From an uncultured Eubacterium sp. (GTDB lineage Bacteria; Bacillota; Clostridia; Lachnospirales; Lachnospiraceae), in assembly GCA_910589595.1 (NCBI GenBank), contig CAJUTM010000037.1:1-17452 (forward strand): a DNA stretch of 17,452 nt. The letters run 5' to 3'. Of the stretch, positions 1 to 7,451 are shown in pieces. Below the pieces are notes generated by a model. That model searched no databases and had not been told where the DNA came from. It saw only the letters and a program-made list of their open reading frames with translations. Each line of letters starts with the position of its first letter. Within the stretch, counting starts at the first letter, position 1. The translations under genes and the position numbers were made by a program.

Positions 1-50
1 CAAGATCCATAAACACCAATATATTCGCAGTCTAAAACCTCTGATCGCAT
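1..50 (-). other. Possible start of an unidentified gene running off the left edge
   Basis: Reading leftward from an ATG at 50-48, the frame stays open to the window edge and begins MRSEVLDCEYIGVYGS. A GAGG motif sits only two bases before the ATG, which is closer than a normal ribosome site. The composition looks protein-like, but 16 codons are too few to judge and I recognise no family. Confidence 0.18.
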
Positions 51-141
51 AACCTCACATATCGCATACTATTTCTCAGGCAGATATCCCTATCTGCTCT
101 GTTTTCATGTCTTAAAATCCGGTTACCCACATCCACCTCCT

Positions 142-162
142 AAAAATCCGGCATGACCGGAT
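142..162 (-). terminator. Intrinsic terminator after the secreted Kelch protein gene
   Basis: On the minus strand a stem ATCCGG/CCGGAT (157-162 with 146-151) with a five-base loop is followed directly by a run of T (142-146). It lies about 17 bases past the stop codon of the upstream gene. The stem is short but GC-rich, so it is a plausible Rho-independent terminator. Confidence 0.65.
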
Positions 163-178
163 CTTTACCCTGTTGGAA

Positions 179-3127
179 TCAAGATTGCGAACTTGTTTCG
201 CAATTACCTAATTTAACTAGCAAGTTTTTGAGGGCTTTTTTGTGATTTTTTAAAAGGGCGGCATTGACGGCTACGCTCACTATCTTCGTCTGCCCCTTTT
301 TCAGATTTCCAGCGGTTACCTGCAGCTCATAGGCTTCCCCTTTCTTTACTACCATTTCCTTGGTGGTGCTCTGTACTTTGACGGTATACTGCTCTACTAC
401 ATCCAGTATGCCGTATCCGCTCATTTCCCCGCCGATACTATACAGGTCATTGCCGCAGGCGGCGAGTGTGGAATCTTTCTTTGTCAGGTTCATGGCGGAT
501 ATCCGGCTCCACTCGTCGGCATAGGCGTCATAGACGAGTACTTCTTTTGTCTCCGCTTCTTTTACCATGTAGATTTTCCCGCGGATGACGGCGGATGCTT
601 TATATTTACCGGATGGTGCAAACACACACGCCGTGCCCGCATCCTCAAATGCGTTGTCTTCCGGCAGGTATTCCTGCCAGAACATTGTTTCTCCATCTTC
701 TTTTAATACAAAGACGCGGTTATCCACGCTGGCGGCGTCTATGATGCTACTCGTGTCCGGCATGACTGCCGTTTCCCATGTATCGGTTTTGATGTTATAG
801 ACTTCTGCTTTGTCGGTGGCTCCTGCTTTTGTCCACAGATAGAGGCTGTCTTTGCTGACTGCATATGCTGCATTGGTTCTGCCCTCTGCCATGTTTGCTT
901 TTTTCTGCCACTGCTTTGTATCGGTGTTGAATACATAGACGGATTTTAATAGCTTTGCGGCAGCGCCGGTATCGGTCTGCCCGCCAACGACATAGATTTC
1001 ATTGTTGTATGGGAACATGGCTGCTTTGCAGATACCGGTTTCTGTGCCGGGATAGTCCGGCAATGTCTCCCATGTCTTTTTCTCCGTATCATATGCTGCA
1101 AAACTTTTCAGCGAGCCGGCGGCATTTTGCCCTCCCAACACATAGATTTTTCCATCCAGTGTGGTGACGGAACTGTTTTTTCTTGCCTCCTGCATCGGTG
1201 TCGTATATACCCACTCGGACTGTCTGTTGGTATTGAATATCATGCGGGATGTTTCCCCTGTGAGGGATGCGTTTTCCCTTGCTGTAACTGTAAAATCGAG
1301 TGTTTTCCCTGCTGTTTCGTTGTTGTAAATGTAATCGTACGCCGTACCTTTTACAACCGCTTCGCTAATTTTTTTACCGCCATCATAAACACAGACGAGA
1401 TATTCTTTTGCTTTGTCTACCGCATTCCATGTGATGGTAACTTTGTCCTGTCCTTTCAGGGCGGCCGGTTCCGGAATGGCAAACCGCTTTTTCAGGTGGA
1501 GGGTATAACTGCCCGTTCCCTTATTTTTTACATTTACTTTCAAGTACTTTCTGCCGTTGTACGCTCCGGTAAAGAGGAAGTTGCTGTCCAGGCCGGAGTT
1601 GTCGTCATAACCCGCCCGTTGCTTTTTCGTGTCATACAGGACGGCCTGCGTGTCTAGGGAGGATTCGCTGTAAATGTCATAGGCAATGCCCGGTTTAGCG
1701 TCAAAGTAATAATAGTTTTCCTGTCCTGCCGTGATGACGGAACGGGTAATCGGCTGGTTCTCTTTTAATTCCACGGCCCCGTCAAAACCGACTATTTCGT
1801 AATGTACAGTAAAATACGGATTGCGGTCAATTTTTGCCTGATAGGCGCGGTTGGAGTTGTCTGCCACAAGCGCCACGCCGTAGTTGGCTTCCCCGGCGAC
1901 CCATGCCTTTACCATATCGGTGACATCACACTGATAGCCGCCCGCTTTCTGGATTCCCATGGAAGCGGCCGCATTTGGCTCATAGGCAGGGCGGTTGTTG
2001 TAGATCAGCTTGTTGGCGCTCCAGTTCTGTTTTACCTTATGGATGCCGATGTCAAAGGTTTTTCCTGCTCCTAATTTCAGTGTTTTCTCATTTTTGATAT
2101 GCAGCGCCGCATCCCGAATCTGCACATCTTTGTTTTTCAGTTCGGAGAGCGTGGACATTTTCGTGAATGCCACGCATTTGTTTGCCTGCAATAAAAGAGA
2201 TTTATCATAGCCGTAGTTGCTGTCGGGCGAGCCGGCATAGGCGGCGCCTACTTTTACGTCCCGACTGTGTTTATCGCTCAGGTAGGTCGTGCGGATTTCC
2301 AGCGGGAACTTCCTTTTTTTGCTGTTCCACCATTTTTTGTCCGGTGTTACTTTTAATGTTTTTTTCTTTTTGTTGTAGGAAAATTTTGCTTTGGATGTCG
2401 TTACTCCGCTGGCGTCAGTTATTTTCGTGCTCATGCGGGTAAATTTTGTCTTACCCTTTTTGGTTTTGAAGTAGATTTTTCTACCCTTTACTTTTATTTT
2501 CAGTTTGGTGTTCAGTTTGAACGAAAGGGCTTTTCTCTTCTGCTTTTTATGGATGGAAACAATCTCCTGCACTTTTTCCGGGAAGATGTCGTAGGAGATG
2601 CTGGTGTTTTTCATGATTTTTTTGTAGGTGACTTTGTTCTGGTTCAACACATCTGTCGCTGTTTTTTTCTTAGGATTGCTCCGCTTCGCTTTTGCTGCTT
2701 TGAGTTTTTTCCCTTTTAAGACAATGGACAGGCTGGTTTTGCCCCGCTTCATGGAAACGACGGATTTCCTGTTTGCCTTTTGGGATACTTTGATGGATAA
2801 ATCGGTGGCTTTGGTTTTGTATTTCTTTTTGCCGGATTTGACAAGGGTGGTGTCGATTTCTTTCCATGCACCGCCTTTTGATTTTTTGTAGTGGACTGGC
2901 ATGGAATAAGTTACTGCCGTATAACTGCCGTCGCTCTGGGCAAACTGCTTGACAAAGGCCGTTCTTTTGGCGGTGAGTTCTTCCGTAACGGAGGCATTTC
3001 CCCCAGCCGCCACGGCGGCGTCCGCTTTTGTTTCCCGTGTGGGAATGAAATCGGTAGCGCTTACGGATGCCAGCAGGATTGCTCCCGCGGATAACCCGCT
3101 GATGGTGATTTTTATGTTTTGTTTCAT
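179..3127 (-). CDS. Large secreted protein: lysine-rich N-terminus, DNRLRE-like, PPC-like, Fn3-like and Kelch propeller domains
   Basis: This 982-residue protein begins with a signal peptide: basic MKQNIK, then a hydrophobic stretch around residues 8-25, with a likely cut near residue 37. Residues 60-280 are extremely rich in lysine. Residues 290-446 resemble the DNRLRE region found before wall-associated and Rhs-like modules (SNYG near 303-306, later VTDMVKAWV and YGVALV). Residues 455-547 resemble a pre-peptidase C-terminal (PPC) domain, and 552-630 an Fn3-like domain. Residues 640-905 hold Kelch-type repeats (DGKIYVLGG at 658-666, NEIYVVGG at 709-716). No catalytic motif is visible, so a surface adhesive or scaffold role is inference. 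A good ribosome site (AAAGGGGAG) precedes the ATG. The last residues, after about 945, look unlike a normal domain end: a domain that appears to begin near 912 is cut short and finished by a short tail encoded by a hairpin-forming sequence. Confidence 0.8.
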   Translation of the reverse strand: MKQNIKITISGLSAGAILLASVSATDFIPTRETKADAAVAAGGNASVTEELTAKRTAFVKQFAQSDGSYTAVTYSMPVHYKKSKGGAWKEIDTTLVKSGKKKYKTKATDLSIKVSQKANRKSVVSMKRGKTSLSIVLKGKKLKAAKAKRSNPKKKTATDVLNQNKVTYKKIMKNTSISYDIFPEKVQEIVSIHKKQKRKALSFKLNTKLKIKVKGRKIYFKTKKGKTKFTRMSTKITDASGVTTSKAKFSYNKKKKTLKVTPDKKWWNSKKRKFPLEIRTTYLSDKHSRDVKVGAAYAGSPDSNYGYDKSLLLQANKCVAFTKMSTLSELKNKDVQIRDAALHIKNEKTLKLGAGKTFDIGIHKVKQNWSANKLIYNNRPAYEPNAAASMGIQKAGGYQCDVTDMVKAWVAGEANYGVALVADNSNRAYQAKIDRNPYFTVHYEIVGFDGAVELKENQPITRSVITAGQENYYYFDAKPGIAYDIYSESSLDTQAVLYDTKKQRAGYDDNSGLDSNFLFTGAYNGRKYLKVNVKNKGTGSYTLHLKKRFAIPEPAALKGQDKVTITWNAVDKAKEYLVCVYDGGKKISEAVVKGTAYDYIYNNETAGKTLDFTVTARENASLTGETSRMIFNTNRQSEWVYTTPMQEARKNSSVTTLDGKIYVLGGQNAAGSLKSFAAYDTEKKTWETLPDYPGTETGICKAAMFPYNNEIYVVGGQTDTGAAAKLLKSVYVFNTDTKQWQKKANMAEGRTNAAYAVSKDSLYLWTKAGATDKAEVYNIKTDTWETAVMPDTSSIIDAASVDNRVFVLKEDGETMFWQEYLPEDNAFEDAGTACVFAPSGKYKASAVIRGKIYMVKEAETKEVLVYDAYADEWSRISAMNLTKKDSTLAACGNDLYSIGGEMSGYGILDVVEQYTVKVQSTTKEMVVKKGEAYELQVTAGNLKKGQTKIVSVAVNAALLKNHKKALKNLLVKLGNCETSSQS

Positions 3128-3197
3128 CAGTGCTCCCCTTTCCTATGTCTGTCCGCTTTTTCTGTCAGACACCTTTCGTAGATTTTGTGTTATGTTG

Positions 3198-3215
3198 TTT
3201 TTTTTGCAAAAAAAA
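3198..3215. other. Perfect palindrome of eight T, GC, eight A upstream of the secreted protein gene
   Basis: The 18 bases read T8-GC-A8 and are their own reverse complement. They lie about 70 bases upstream of the 982-residue gene's start. The A-tract could act as an UP-like or bent-DNA element, and the TTGCAA it contains on the minus strand could serve as a weak -35, but I see no convincing -10 at the right distance. Confidence 0.4.
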
Positions 3216-3245
3216 CGGCGGTTGAGAAGCGCGACGCAAAAAACT

Positions 3246-3288
3246 AAAGTTCCATCCGGAAACATGATTTGTATCCGGATGGAACTTT
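3246..3288. terminator. Strong hairpin, probable bidirectional terminator
   Basis: Fifteen bases, AAAGTTCCATCCGGA (3246-3260), pair perfectly with 3274-3288 around a 13-base loop. On the minus strand the stem is followed by TAGTTTTTT, a good U-tract. On the plus strand a shorter T-run follows. It would end transcription arriving from the decayed gene region on the right and so insulate the secreted protein gene. Confidence 0.75.
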
Positions 3289-3542
3289 TAATTCCTGCCT
3301 TATGTATTTTGGGTCACTCTGTCATTGGTAAATGTCTTGCGGAGTACTTCCCCTGCATCCGGTTTTTCTTTTGTTTTCGCTCTTTATTACATACGTTTAC
3401 TTTATCAGACTTCGACATTTTATACCAGACGCAGTAGTAATATTTTTATACGCAATGGCAGGACTTTTTATCTCATCAATCATTGTACATCAATGGCGGT
3501 CTTATCGTACTCGGTTACCGTTGTCGCTGCTTTCGTAGATGG
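3289..3542 (-). other. Region without a clear gene; short coding-like scraps
   Basis: No convincing gene is visible here. On the minus strand a 34-codon frame (3418 to 3314, MSKSDKVNVCNKERKQKKN...) has no ribosome site. A second frame ending at 3300-3302 reads PDAGEVLRKTFTNDRVTQNT just before the strong terminator, which is what the last codons of a real gene would look like. The two frames overlap, so this may be the frameshifted 3' end of a decayed gene. No family is recognised. Confidence 0.3.
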
Positions 3543-4107
3543 TTACTGGTTCTGCTCTGTTTTTCCCGCAGATGGTTGTGCCTGTCTGGAACATAGTGTT
3601 TCCTCCGGCGTCTGCTTGCGAATATGACCTACATTACTTCTAATAAACTCACTCAATTTTTCCGCCGAAAAGTAAACCGGACCAAAAAAGATTAGATGTT
3701 TTTTATCTCTAATCCCAAATATCCCCCAAATTCATCCCATTCGCCATTATTATCAAAGACTTTCACTATTTTAATTTGTTCGCCTCTAAAACCGAAACTA
3801 TTGTGAATGTTTGCATTTCTATACACAAAAAATCCTCCGCATTTTGGCTTTCTAATTTAGATATTACATTTTCTAATTTCCATCTCTCAAGTGGCAAATC
3901 AGTTTTAATATAATCTTCATGTACAGTAACAATCTCTCCTACATAATCTTCCATGGAAAAATCGCCATAAACATATGCTTCTCCAACCATTTTTAATATT
4001 TTCCATTTTCCGTATACTGCATCTATTTCTTCGCTCTTTGTAGTATTGCTATCTTTTGATTTTTCGGAACCTGCGATGCTATTGAAGAAACCTGTGCTAT
4101 ATCTGAC
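3543..4107 (-). pseudogene. Frameshifted small lipoprotein-type gene (unknown function)
   Basis: Protein-like sequence continues through three reading frames. Frame one, open from 4107, reads AGSEKSKDSNTTKSEEIDAVYGKWKIL and ends at a TAG at 3766. Restoring one A in the A-run at 3769-3772 continues it as KIVKVFDNNGEWDEFGGY. Restoring one T in the T-run at 3717-3719 continues it as GIRDKKHLIFFGPVYFSAEK, ending at TAA 3543-3545. YGKWKI near the start, WDEFGGYF and the closing HLIFFGPVYF match my memory of a small clostridial lipoprotein family of unknown function. The expected signal peptide and lipobox cysteine are missing: the frame reads IAGS where AGC would be expected. Either this is a true pseudogene or the two single-base losses are sequencing errors; the missing 5' end favours decay. 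Confidence 0.6.
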
Positions 4108-4205
4108 CTATTGGCAAGAATATTCTCCTCCTTACTGTAGCCCCACCGCTTTGTTTCCAGCGCGCTGTCATAGGCATACTCTATTTTTTGTACTGTCTTC
4201 ATCAA
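4023..4205 (-). pseudogene. Remnant of an unidentified gene (KTVQKIEYAYDSALE...)
   Basis: A 60-codon frame starts at an ATG without a ribosome site and overlaps the lipoprotein remnant in another frame. Its first half (MKTVQKIEYAYDSALETKRWGYSKEE) has protein-like composition, while its second half reads through the remnant in a different frame. Just upstream, another frame ends VIVSDTAVGQLKN before stop codons at 4199-4210, and it reads naturally into LMKTVQKIEYAYDS if one frameshift is allowed. A strong AAGGAGG at 4127-4133 follows, probably the original ribosome site of the next gene. I recognise no family and read this as the tail of a decayed gene. Confidence 0.35.
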
Positions 4206-4280
4206 TTTTTCAATTGTCCGACTGCTGTATCAGAAACAATTACCCTGCGTAAATATAGCAAACACTTAATTTACGATGTA

Positions 4281-5024
4281 CTAATAACCCCGTTTTACAT
4301 ACGTCTCATACTCGTCGCGAAACCGTTTTTTCATCACCGACCCCATACTGATTGGTTCCTTTATTCCTTTCAGGTTAATATATTGATTGACATAATCGAC
4401 AGACTCAATATAGGCTATGTTGACTGCTGTTCCCTTTAAGGGGCACAGAAAAATAGAATCTCTGACTTTTTCCAAAAAACGTTTTAACGGCAGGTTTGGA
4501 ACTTTAATACTTTCTTCACCCGTATATACGTTAAGCGCTCTGTTTTGATACATTACATATCGGATTTCCGCCACTTCAATCGGATAAGAAATACCATTAT
4601 TTCTAAAATAAATACGTTCCGGCAGCTTTGATACTTTCTCGCCGCGGTTAATTATTTCATTGACAATTCTTTTTAGCCGTCTCTCATCTATCGGCTTTTC
4701 AATATAATCGTAGCAGTGTATGCGGTGCAGTAAATCGACTTCCAGTCCTGCAATACTTGTAATAAATACAACTTCCGCCGCGGCACAGGAAGCGCATTCC
4801 CTTATTTTCTCCACAAAGCTGATACCCGAAAAATCATTCCGCTCTTTTGGGCAAAGAATAATGTCTACCAGAAACAAATCGATGCGGTGCGTCATTGCGC
4901 AGCCAAATGCTTCTCTCTGATTCGAATAAGCAAATACATTAACTTCCTGTTCCAGTGATTTCAATACCTTAATCAATTTATTGCGTGTATATTCATTATC
5001 CTCTAATAAAAGTATCTGTTTCAT
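4281..5024 (-). CDS. LytTR-family response regulator
   Basis: This 247-residue protein has a receiver domain (about 1-120) and a LytTR DNA-binding domain (about 137-245), the layout of AgrA/LytR/VirR-type regulators. In the receiver, the acidic pair E8-D9, the phospho-acceptor D54 (in FLVDIIL), S90 and the K110-P111 pair are all present, so phosphorylation is expected. The LytTR part has the usual elements ERIYFRNN, AEIRYVMYQNRALNVYTG and LPLKRFLEKV. Its start lies one base after the stop of the XRE gene, so translation is probably coupled. No histidine kinase gene is nearby, so its partner must be elsewhere. Targets are not visible. Family assignment is secure. Confidence 0.9.
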   Translation of the reverse strand: MKQILLLEDNEYTRNKLIKVLKSLEQEVNVFAYSNQREAFGCAMTHRIDLFLVDIILCPKERNDFSGISFVEKIRECASCAAAEVVFITSIAGLEVDLLHRIHCYDYIEKPIDERRLKRIVNEIINRGEKVSKLPERIYFRNNGISYPIEVAEIRYVMYQNRALNVYTGEESIKVPNLPLKRFLEKVRDSIFLCPLKGTAVNIAYIESVDYVNQYINLKGIKEPISMGSVMKKRFRDEYETYVKRGY

Positions 5025-5025
5025 C

Positions 5026-5376
5026 TCAATTTTCCAAACTTTCTTTCAGACCCTGAATAAAATATTCTGCCATACGAATCATCATTCTTGTTCTTACTTC
5101 TTTTGGACTATTGATAAATACCTGTAGCAACGTATCTGTATCATCGTAAGAATCGTCGGCGGCAAAGTAATTCAAATCAACATTATAGTTCCTGTGAAGC
5201 TGTACTGCTTTATCCAATGTCATAAGAGTCTTTCCACTCTCAATCTTCTGATAAGATGACGTTTCCCAATACAGTTCTTCTGCAAATTGCTGTTGTGTAA
5301 GTCCACGTTTCTCACGCAATTCTTTCAGCTTTCTTCCTATTTCGATGATTTCTTCATCACTAAGCATTCTTTCCAT
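5026..5376 (-). CDS. XRE-family helix-turn-helix protein
   Basis: This 116-residue protein has a Cro/C1-type helix-turn-helix at about residues 14-70: IGRKLKELREKRGLTQQQFAEEL, then SSYQKIESGKT as the recognition segment. A short acidic linker (ADDSYDDTD) and a C-terminal helical region (about 83-115) probably serve for dimerisation. The ATG has an AAAAGGAG ribosome site about ten bases upstream. It is the first gene of a two-gene unit with the LytTR regulator. Many XRE regulators control their own promoter, and the short upstream gap would allow that here, but no operator can be named. Confidence 0.88.
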   Translation of the reverse strand: MERMLSDEEIIEIGRKLKELREKRGLTQQQFAEELYWETSSYQKIESGKTLMTLDKAVQLHRNYNVDLNYFAADDSYDDTDTLLQVFINSPKEVRTRMMIRMAEYFIQGLKESLEN

Positions 5377-5449
5377 CGTCTGAGTTACTCCTTTTTTTAC
5401 TCACATAATAACAATAGCAAGATAAGTAGTGATACAGATTTATTTTCGT

Positions 5450-5455
5450 ATTATA
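5450..5455 (-). promoter_or_regulatory. Candidate -10 box for the XRE/LytTR unit
   Basis: On the minus strand the AT-rich gap between trpA and the XRE gene contains a perfect TATAAT at 5455-5450. No good -35 lies 16-18 bases upstream (the best is TTTTAT). The start site would give an mRNA leader of about 70 bases. Confidence 0.45.
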
Positions 5456-5491
5456 ACGATTTTAATTCCTATATAAAAGAACGATAATCTT

Positions 5492-6268
5492 TTATGCCTT
5501 AATCATGACCTCCTTCATTGATTTTACATACTTTCCTACATATTCAGGCGCATCTGCTCCGTATTTCTCAAGCAGTTTCACAATCGCCGAGCCGACAATG
5601 GCGCCGTCGGAAATGCCTGCCATTTTCTTTGCCTGTTCCGGTGTGGAAATACCGAAGCCGATAGCGCAGGGAATATCGGTATTCTGTCTCACTACCTCTA
5701 CAATTGAAGAAAGGTCTGTTCTAATCTCACTTCTCGTTCCCGTTACCCCGAGGCTGGATACGATATACAAAAAGCCTTCCGCTTCTTTGGCAATCATGGC
5801 AATGCGGTTTTCCGAGGTAGGCGCAACCAGCGACACCAAATCAATCCCGTACTGCCTGCAAAGCGGCTGAAATTCTTCCTTTTCCTCAAAAGGGAGGTCG
5901 GGCAGGATAAGTCCGTCCATCTGCACATCTTTGCACGTGGAAATGAAGCGCTCGGCACCGTAAGAGAAGACTACGTTGGCGTATGTCATAAATACCATCG
6001 GTACCTCGATATCGCGACGGAGTTCTCTTACCAAATCAAAGATTTTATCAATCGTTACGCCGCCGTCAAGCGCTCTCATATTTGCACTCTGGATGACAGG
6101 GCCCTCCGCGGTCGGGTCGGAAAACGGTATGCCGAGCTCAATCAGGTCGGCCCCGTTTTCCACAGCGGCACGAACAGCGGCGGCAGTCGTCTCCAAATCA
6201 GGGTCGCCGCAGGTAAGAAAAGCAATGAACGCTTTTCCGTTTGCAAATGCTTTTTCTATATTACTCAT
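5492..6268 (-). CDS. trpA: Tryptophan synthase alpha subunit
   Basis: TrpA cleaves indole-3-glycerol phosphate to indole and glyceraldehyde-3-phosphate and passes indole to TrpB. I start it at 6268 (MSNIEKAF, 258 residues), because GGGAGG lies six bases upstream and the ATG overlaps the trpB stop by eight bases. A longer in-frame start at 6304 would add 12 unlikely residues. The TIM-barrel signature IELGIPFSDPTAEGPVIQ is at 43-60. The catalytic glutamate (Escherichia coli Glu49) is E44. The second catalytic acid, Asp60 in E. coli, is Glu55 here, a conservative change I believe is common in clostridia. The phosphate-binding region (GFGIST and later VGSAIV) is intact. It is the last gene of the operon and has no strong terminator after it. 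Confidence 0.97.
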   Translation of the reverse strand: MSNIEKAFANGKAFIAFLTCGDPDLETTAAAVRAAVENGADLIELGIPFSDPTAEGPVIQSANMRALDGGVTIDKIFDLVRELRRDIEVPMVFMTYANVVFSYGAERFISTCKDVQMDGLILPDLPFEEKEEFQPLCRQYGIDLVSLVAPTSENRIAMIAKEAEGFLYIVSSLGVTGTRSEIRTDLSSIVEVVRQNTDIPCAIGFGISTPEQAKKMAGISDGAIVGSAIVKLLEKYGADAPEYVGKYVKSMKEVMIKA

Positions 6269-7451
6269 GGATATCCTCCCCTCTGTAGCGGGCAATGGCG
6301 GCACAATCTTTGTCGCCTCTGCCGGAAATCGTAATTACAATAATTTTGTCTTTATTCATCGCCGGCGCAATCTTCATGGCGTGGGCGATAGCGTGGGCCG
6401 ATTCGATTGCCGGAATAATGCCCTCCGTCTTTGCCAGATATTCAAAGGCATTTACCGCTTCATCATCGGTGACAGGAACATATTCCGCTCTGCCGATGTC
6501 GTGCAGATAAGCGTGTTCCGGCCCTACTCCCGGATAATCAAGCCCCGCGGAAATCGAATACACGGGAGCAATCTGTCCGTCCTTATCCTGACAAAAATAG
6601 GATTTCATACCATGAAAAATTCCGGCTCTACCGGTGGCAATCGTAGCCGCCGTCTCCAACGTATCGACTCCTCTCCCCGCCGCCTCGCAACCGATAAGTC
6701 TCACATCTTTGTCTTCAATAAAATGATAGAACGAACCGATGGCATTGGAGCCGCCGCCCACACAGGCAATGACGGCGTCCGGCAGCCGATTTTCTCTGGC
6801 AAGAATTTGCTCCTTTATTTCTTGGGAAATGACCGCCTGAAAATCGCGCACAATCGTCGGGAACGGATGCGGCCCCATAACTGAACCGAGGCAGTAGTGG
6901 GTATCACTGATACGGGAAGTCCACTCCCGCATTGCCTCGGATACCGCGTCTTTCAGCGTCGCCGTGCCCGTCTTCACCGAAACGACCTGCGCACCAAGCA
7001 GACGCATGCGGTAGACATTGAGCGCCTGACGAATCGTATCCTCTTCGCCCATAAAGACGACGCATTCCATCCCCATAAGAGCGGCGGCGGTCGCCGTAGC
7101 TACTCCGTGCTGACCGGCTCCGGTCTCGGCAATCAGTCGGGTCTTTCCCATCTTCTTTGCAAGAAGAGCCTGACCGAGTACATTGTTTACTTTATGCGCG
7201 CCCGTATGGTTGAGGTCTTCACGCTTGAGGTAAATTTTGGCGCCGCCTAAATCTTCTGTCATCTTTGCGGCGTAGTAAAGCCGCGACGGCCTGCCCGCGT
7301 ATTCGTTGAACAGTTCATTAAGCTCCCGCTTAAATTCCGTATCGTTTTTATAATGATTATATGCTTCTTCGAGTTCAATAACGGCATTCATAAGTGTTTC
7401 CGGTATATATTGCCCGCCATGAATGCCGAAGCGTCCGTTTTGATTTGTCAT
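6261..7451 (-). CDS. trpB: Tryptophan synthase beta subunit
   Basis: TrpB is the PLP enzyme that joins indole to serine to form tryptophan. The 396-residue length is normal. The PLP-binding lysine is K87 in LNHTGAHKVNN, the catalytic glutamate is E109 in ETGAGQHG, and the phosphate-gripping loop GGGSN is at 232-236. The numbering matches the Salmonella enzyme closely (Lys87, Glu109). GRGDKD near the C-terminus is the usual PLP-ring contact region. This is the TrpB1 type that pairs with TrpA, not the longer TrpB2. Its start overlaps the trpF stop by four bases (ATGA), and its end overlaps trpA. Confidence 0.98.
   Translation of the reverse strand: MTNQNGRFGIHGGQYIPETLMNAVIELEEAYNHYKNDTEFKRELNELFNEYAGRPSRLYYAAKMTEDLGGAKIYLKREDLNHTGAHKVNNVLGQALLAKKMGKTRLIAETGAGQHGVATATAAALMGMECVVFMGEEDTIRQALNVYRMRLLGAQVVSVKTGTATLKDAVSEAMREWTSRISDTHYCLGSVMGPHPFPTIVRDFQAVISQEIKEQILARENRLPDAVIACVGGGSNAIGSFYHFIEDKDVRLIGCEAAGRGVDTLETAATIATGRAGIFHGMKSYFCQDKDGQIAPVYSISAGLDYPGVGPEHAYLHDIGRAEYVPVTDDEAVNAFEYLAKTEGIIPAIESAHAIAHAMKIAPAMNKDKIIVITISGRGDKDCAAIARYRGEDIHE

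Noticed and set aside
121..140. AGGAGG followed by ATG on the minus strand after the secreted protein gene
   Set aside because: The frame closes after six codons and the spacing of about three bases is too short for normal initiation.
1127..1657. A 176-codon cysteine-rich plus-strand frame inside the secreted protein gene
   Set aside because: It is antisense to the Fn3, PPC and Kelch region. The cysteine richness comes from the complement of frequent Ala and Thr codons.
2949..3437. A 162-codon plus-strand frame across the upstream region of the secreted protein gene
   Set aside because: It overlaps the real gene's signal peptide and a strong terminator hairpin, has no ribosome site and resembles no family.
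5473..5495. An 8-bp inverted repeat ATAAAAGA/TCTTTTAT at the end of trpA as operon terminator
   Set aside because: It is almost pure A/T, overlaps the trpA stop codon and has no U-tract after it. It is too weak to claim as a terminator.
5976..6884. A 302-codon open frame on the plus strand opposite trpA and trpB
   Set aside because: It is antisense to two well-conserved trp genes, has no family resemblance and no ribosome site. Long antisense frames are common over such genes.
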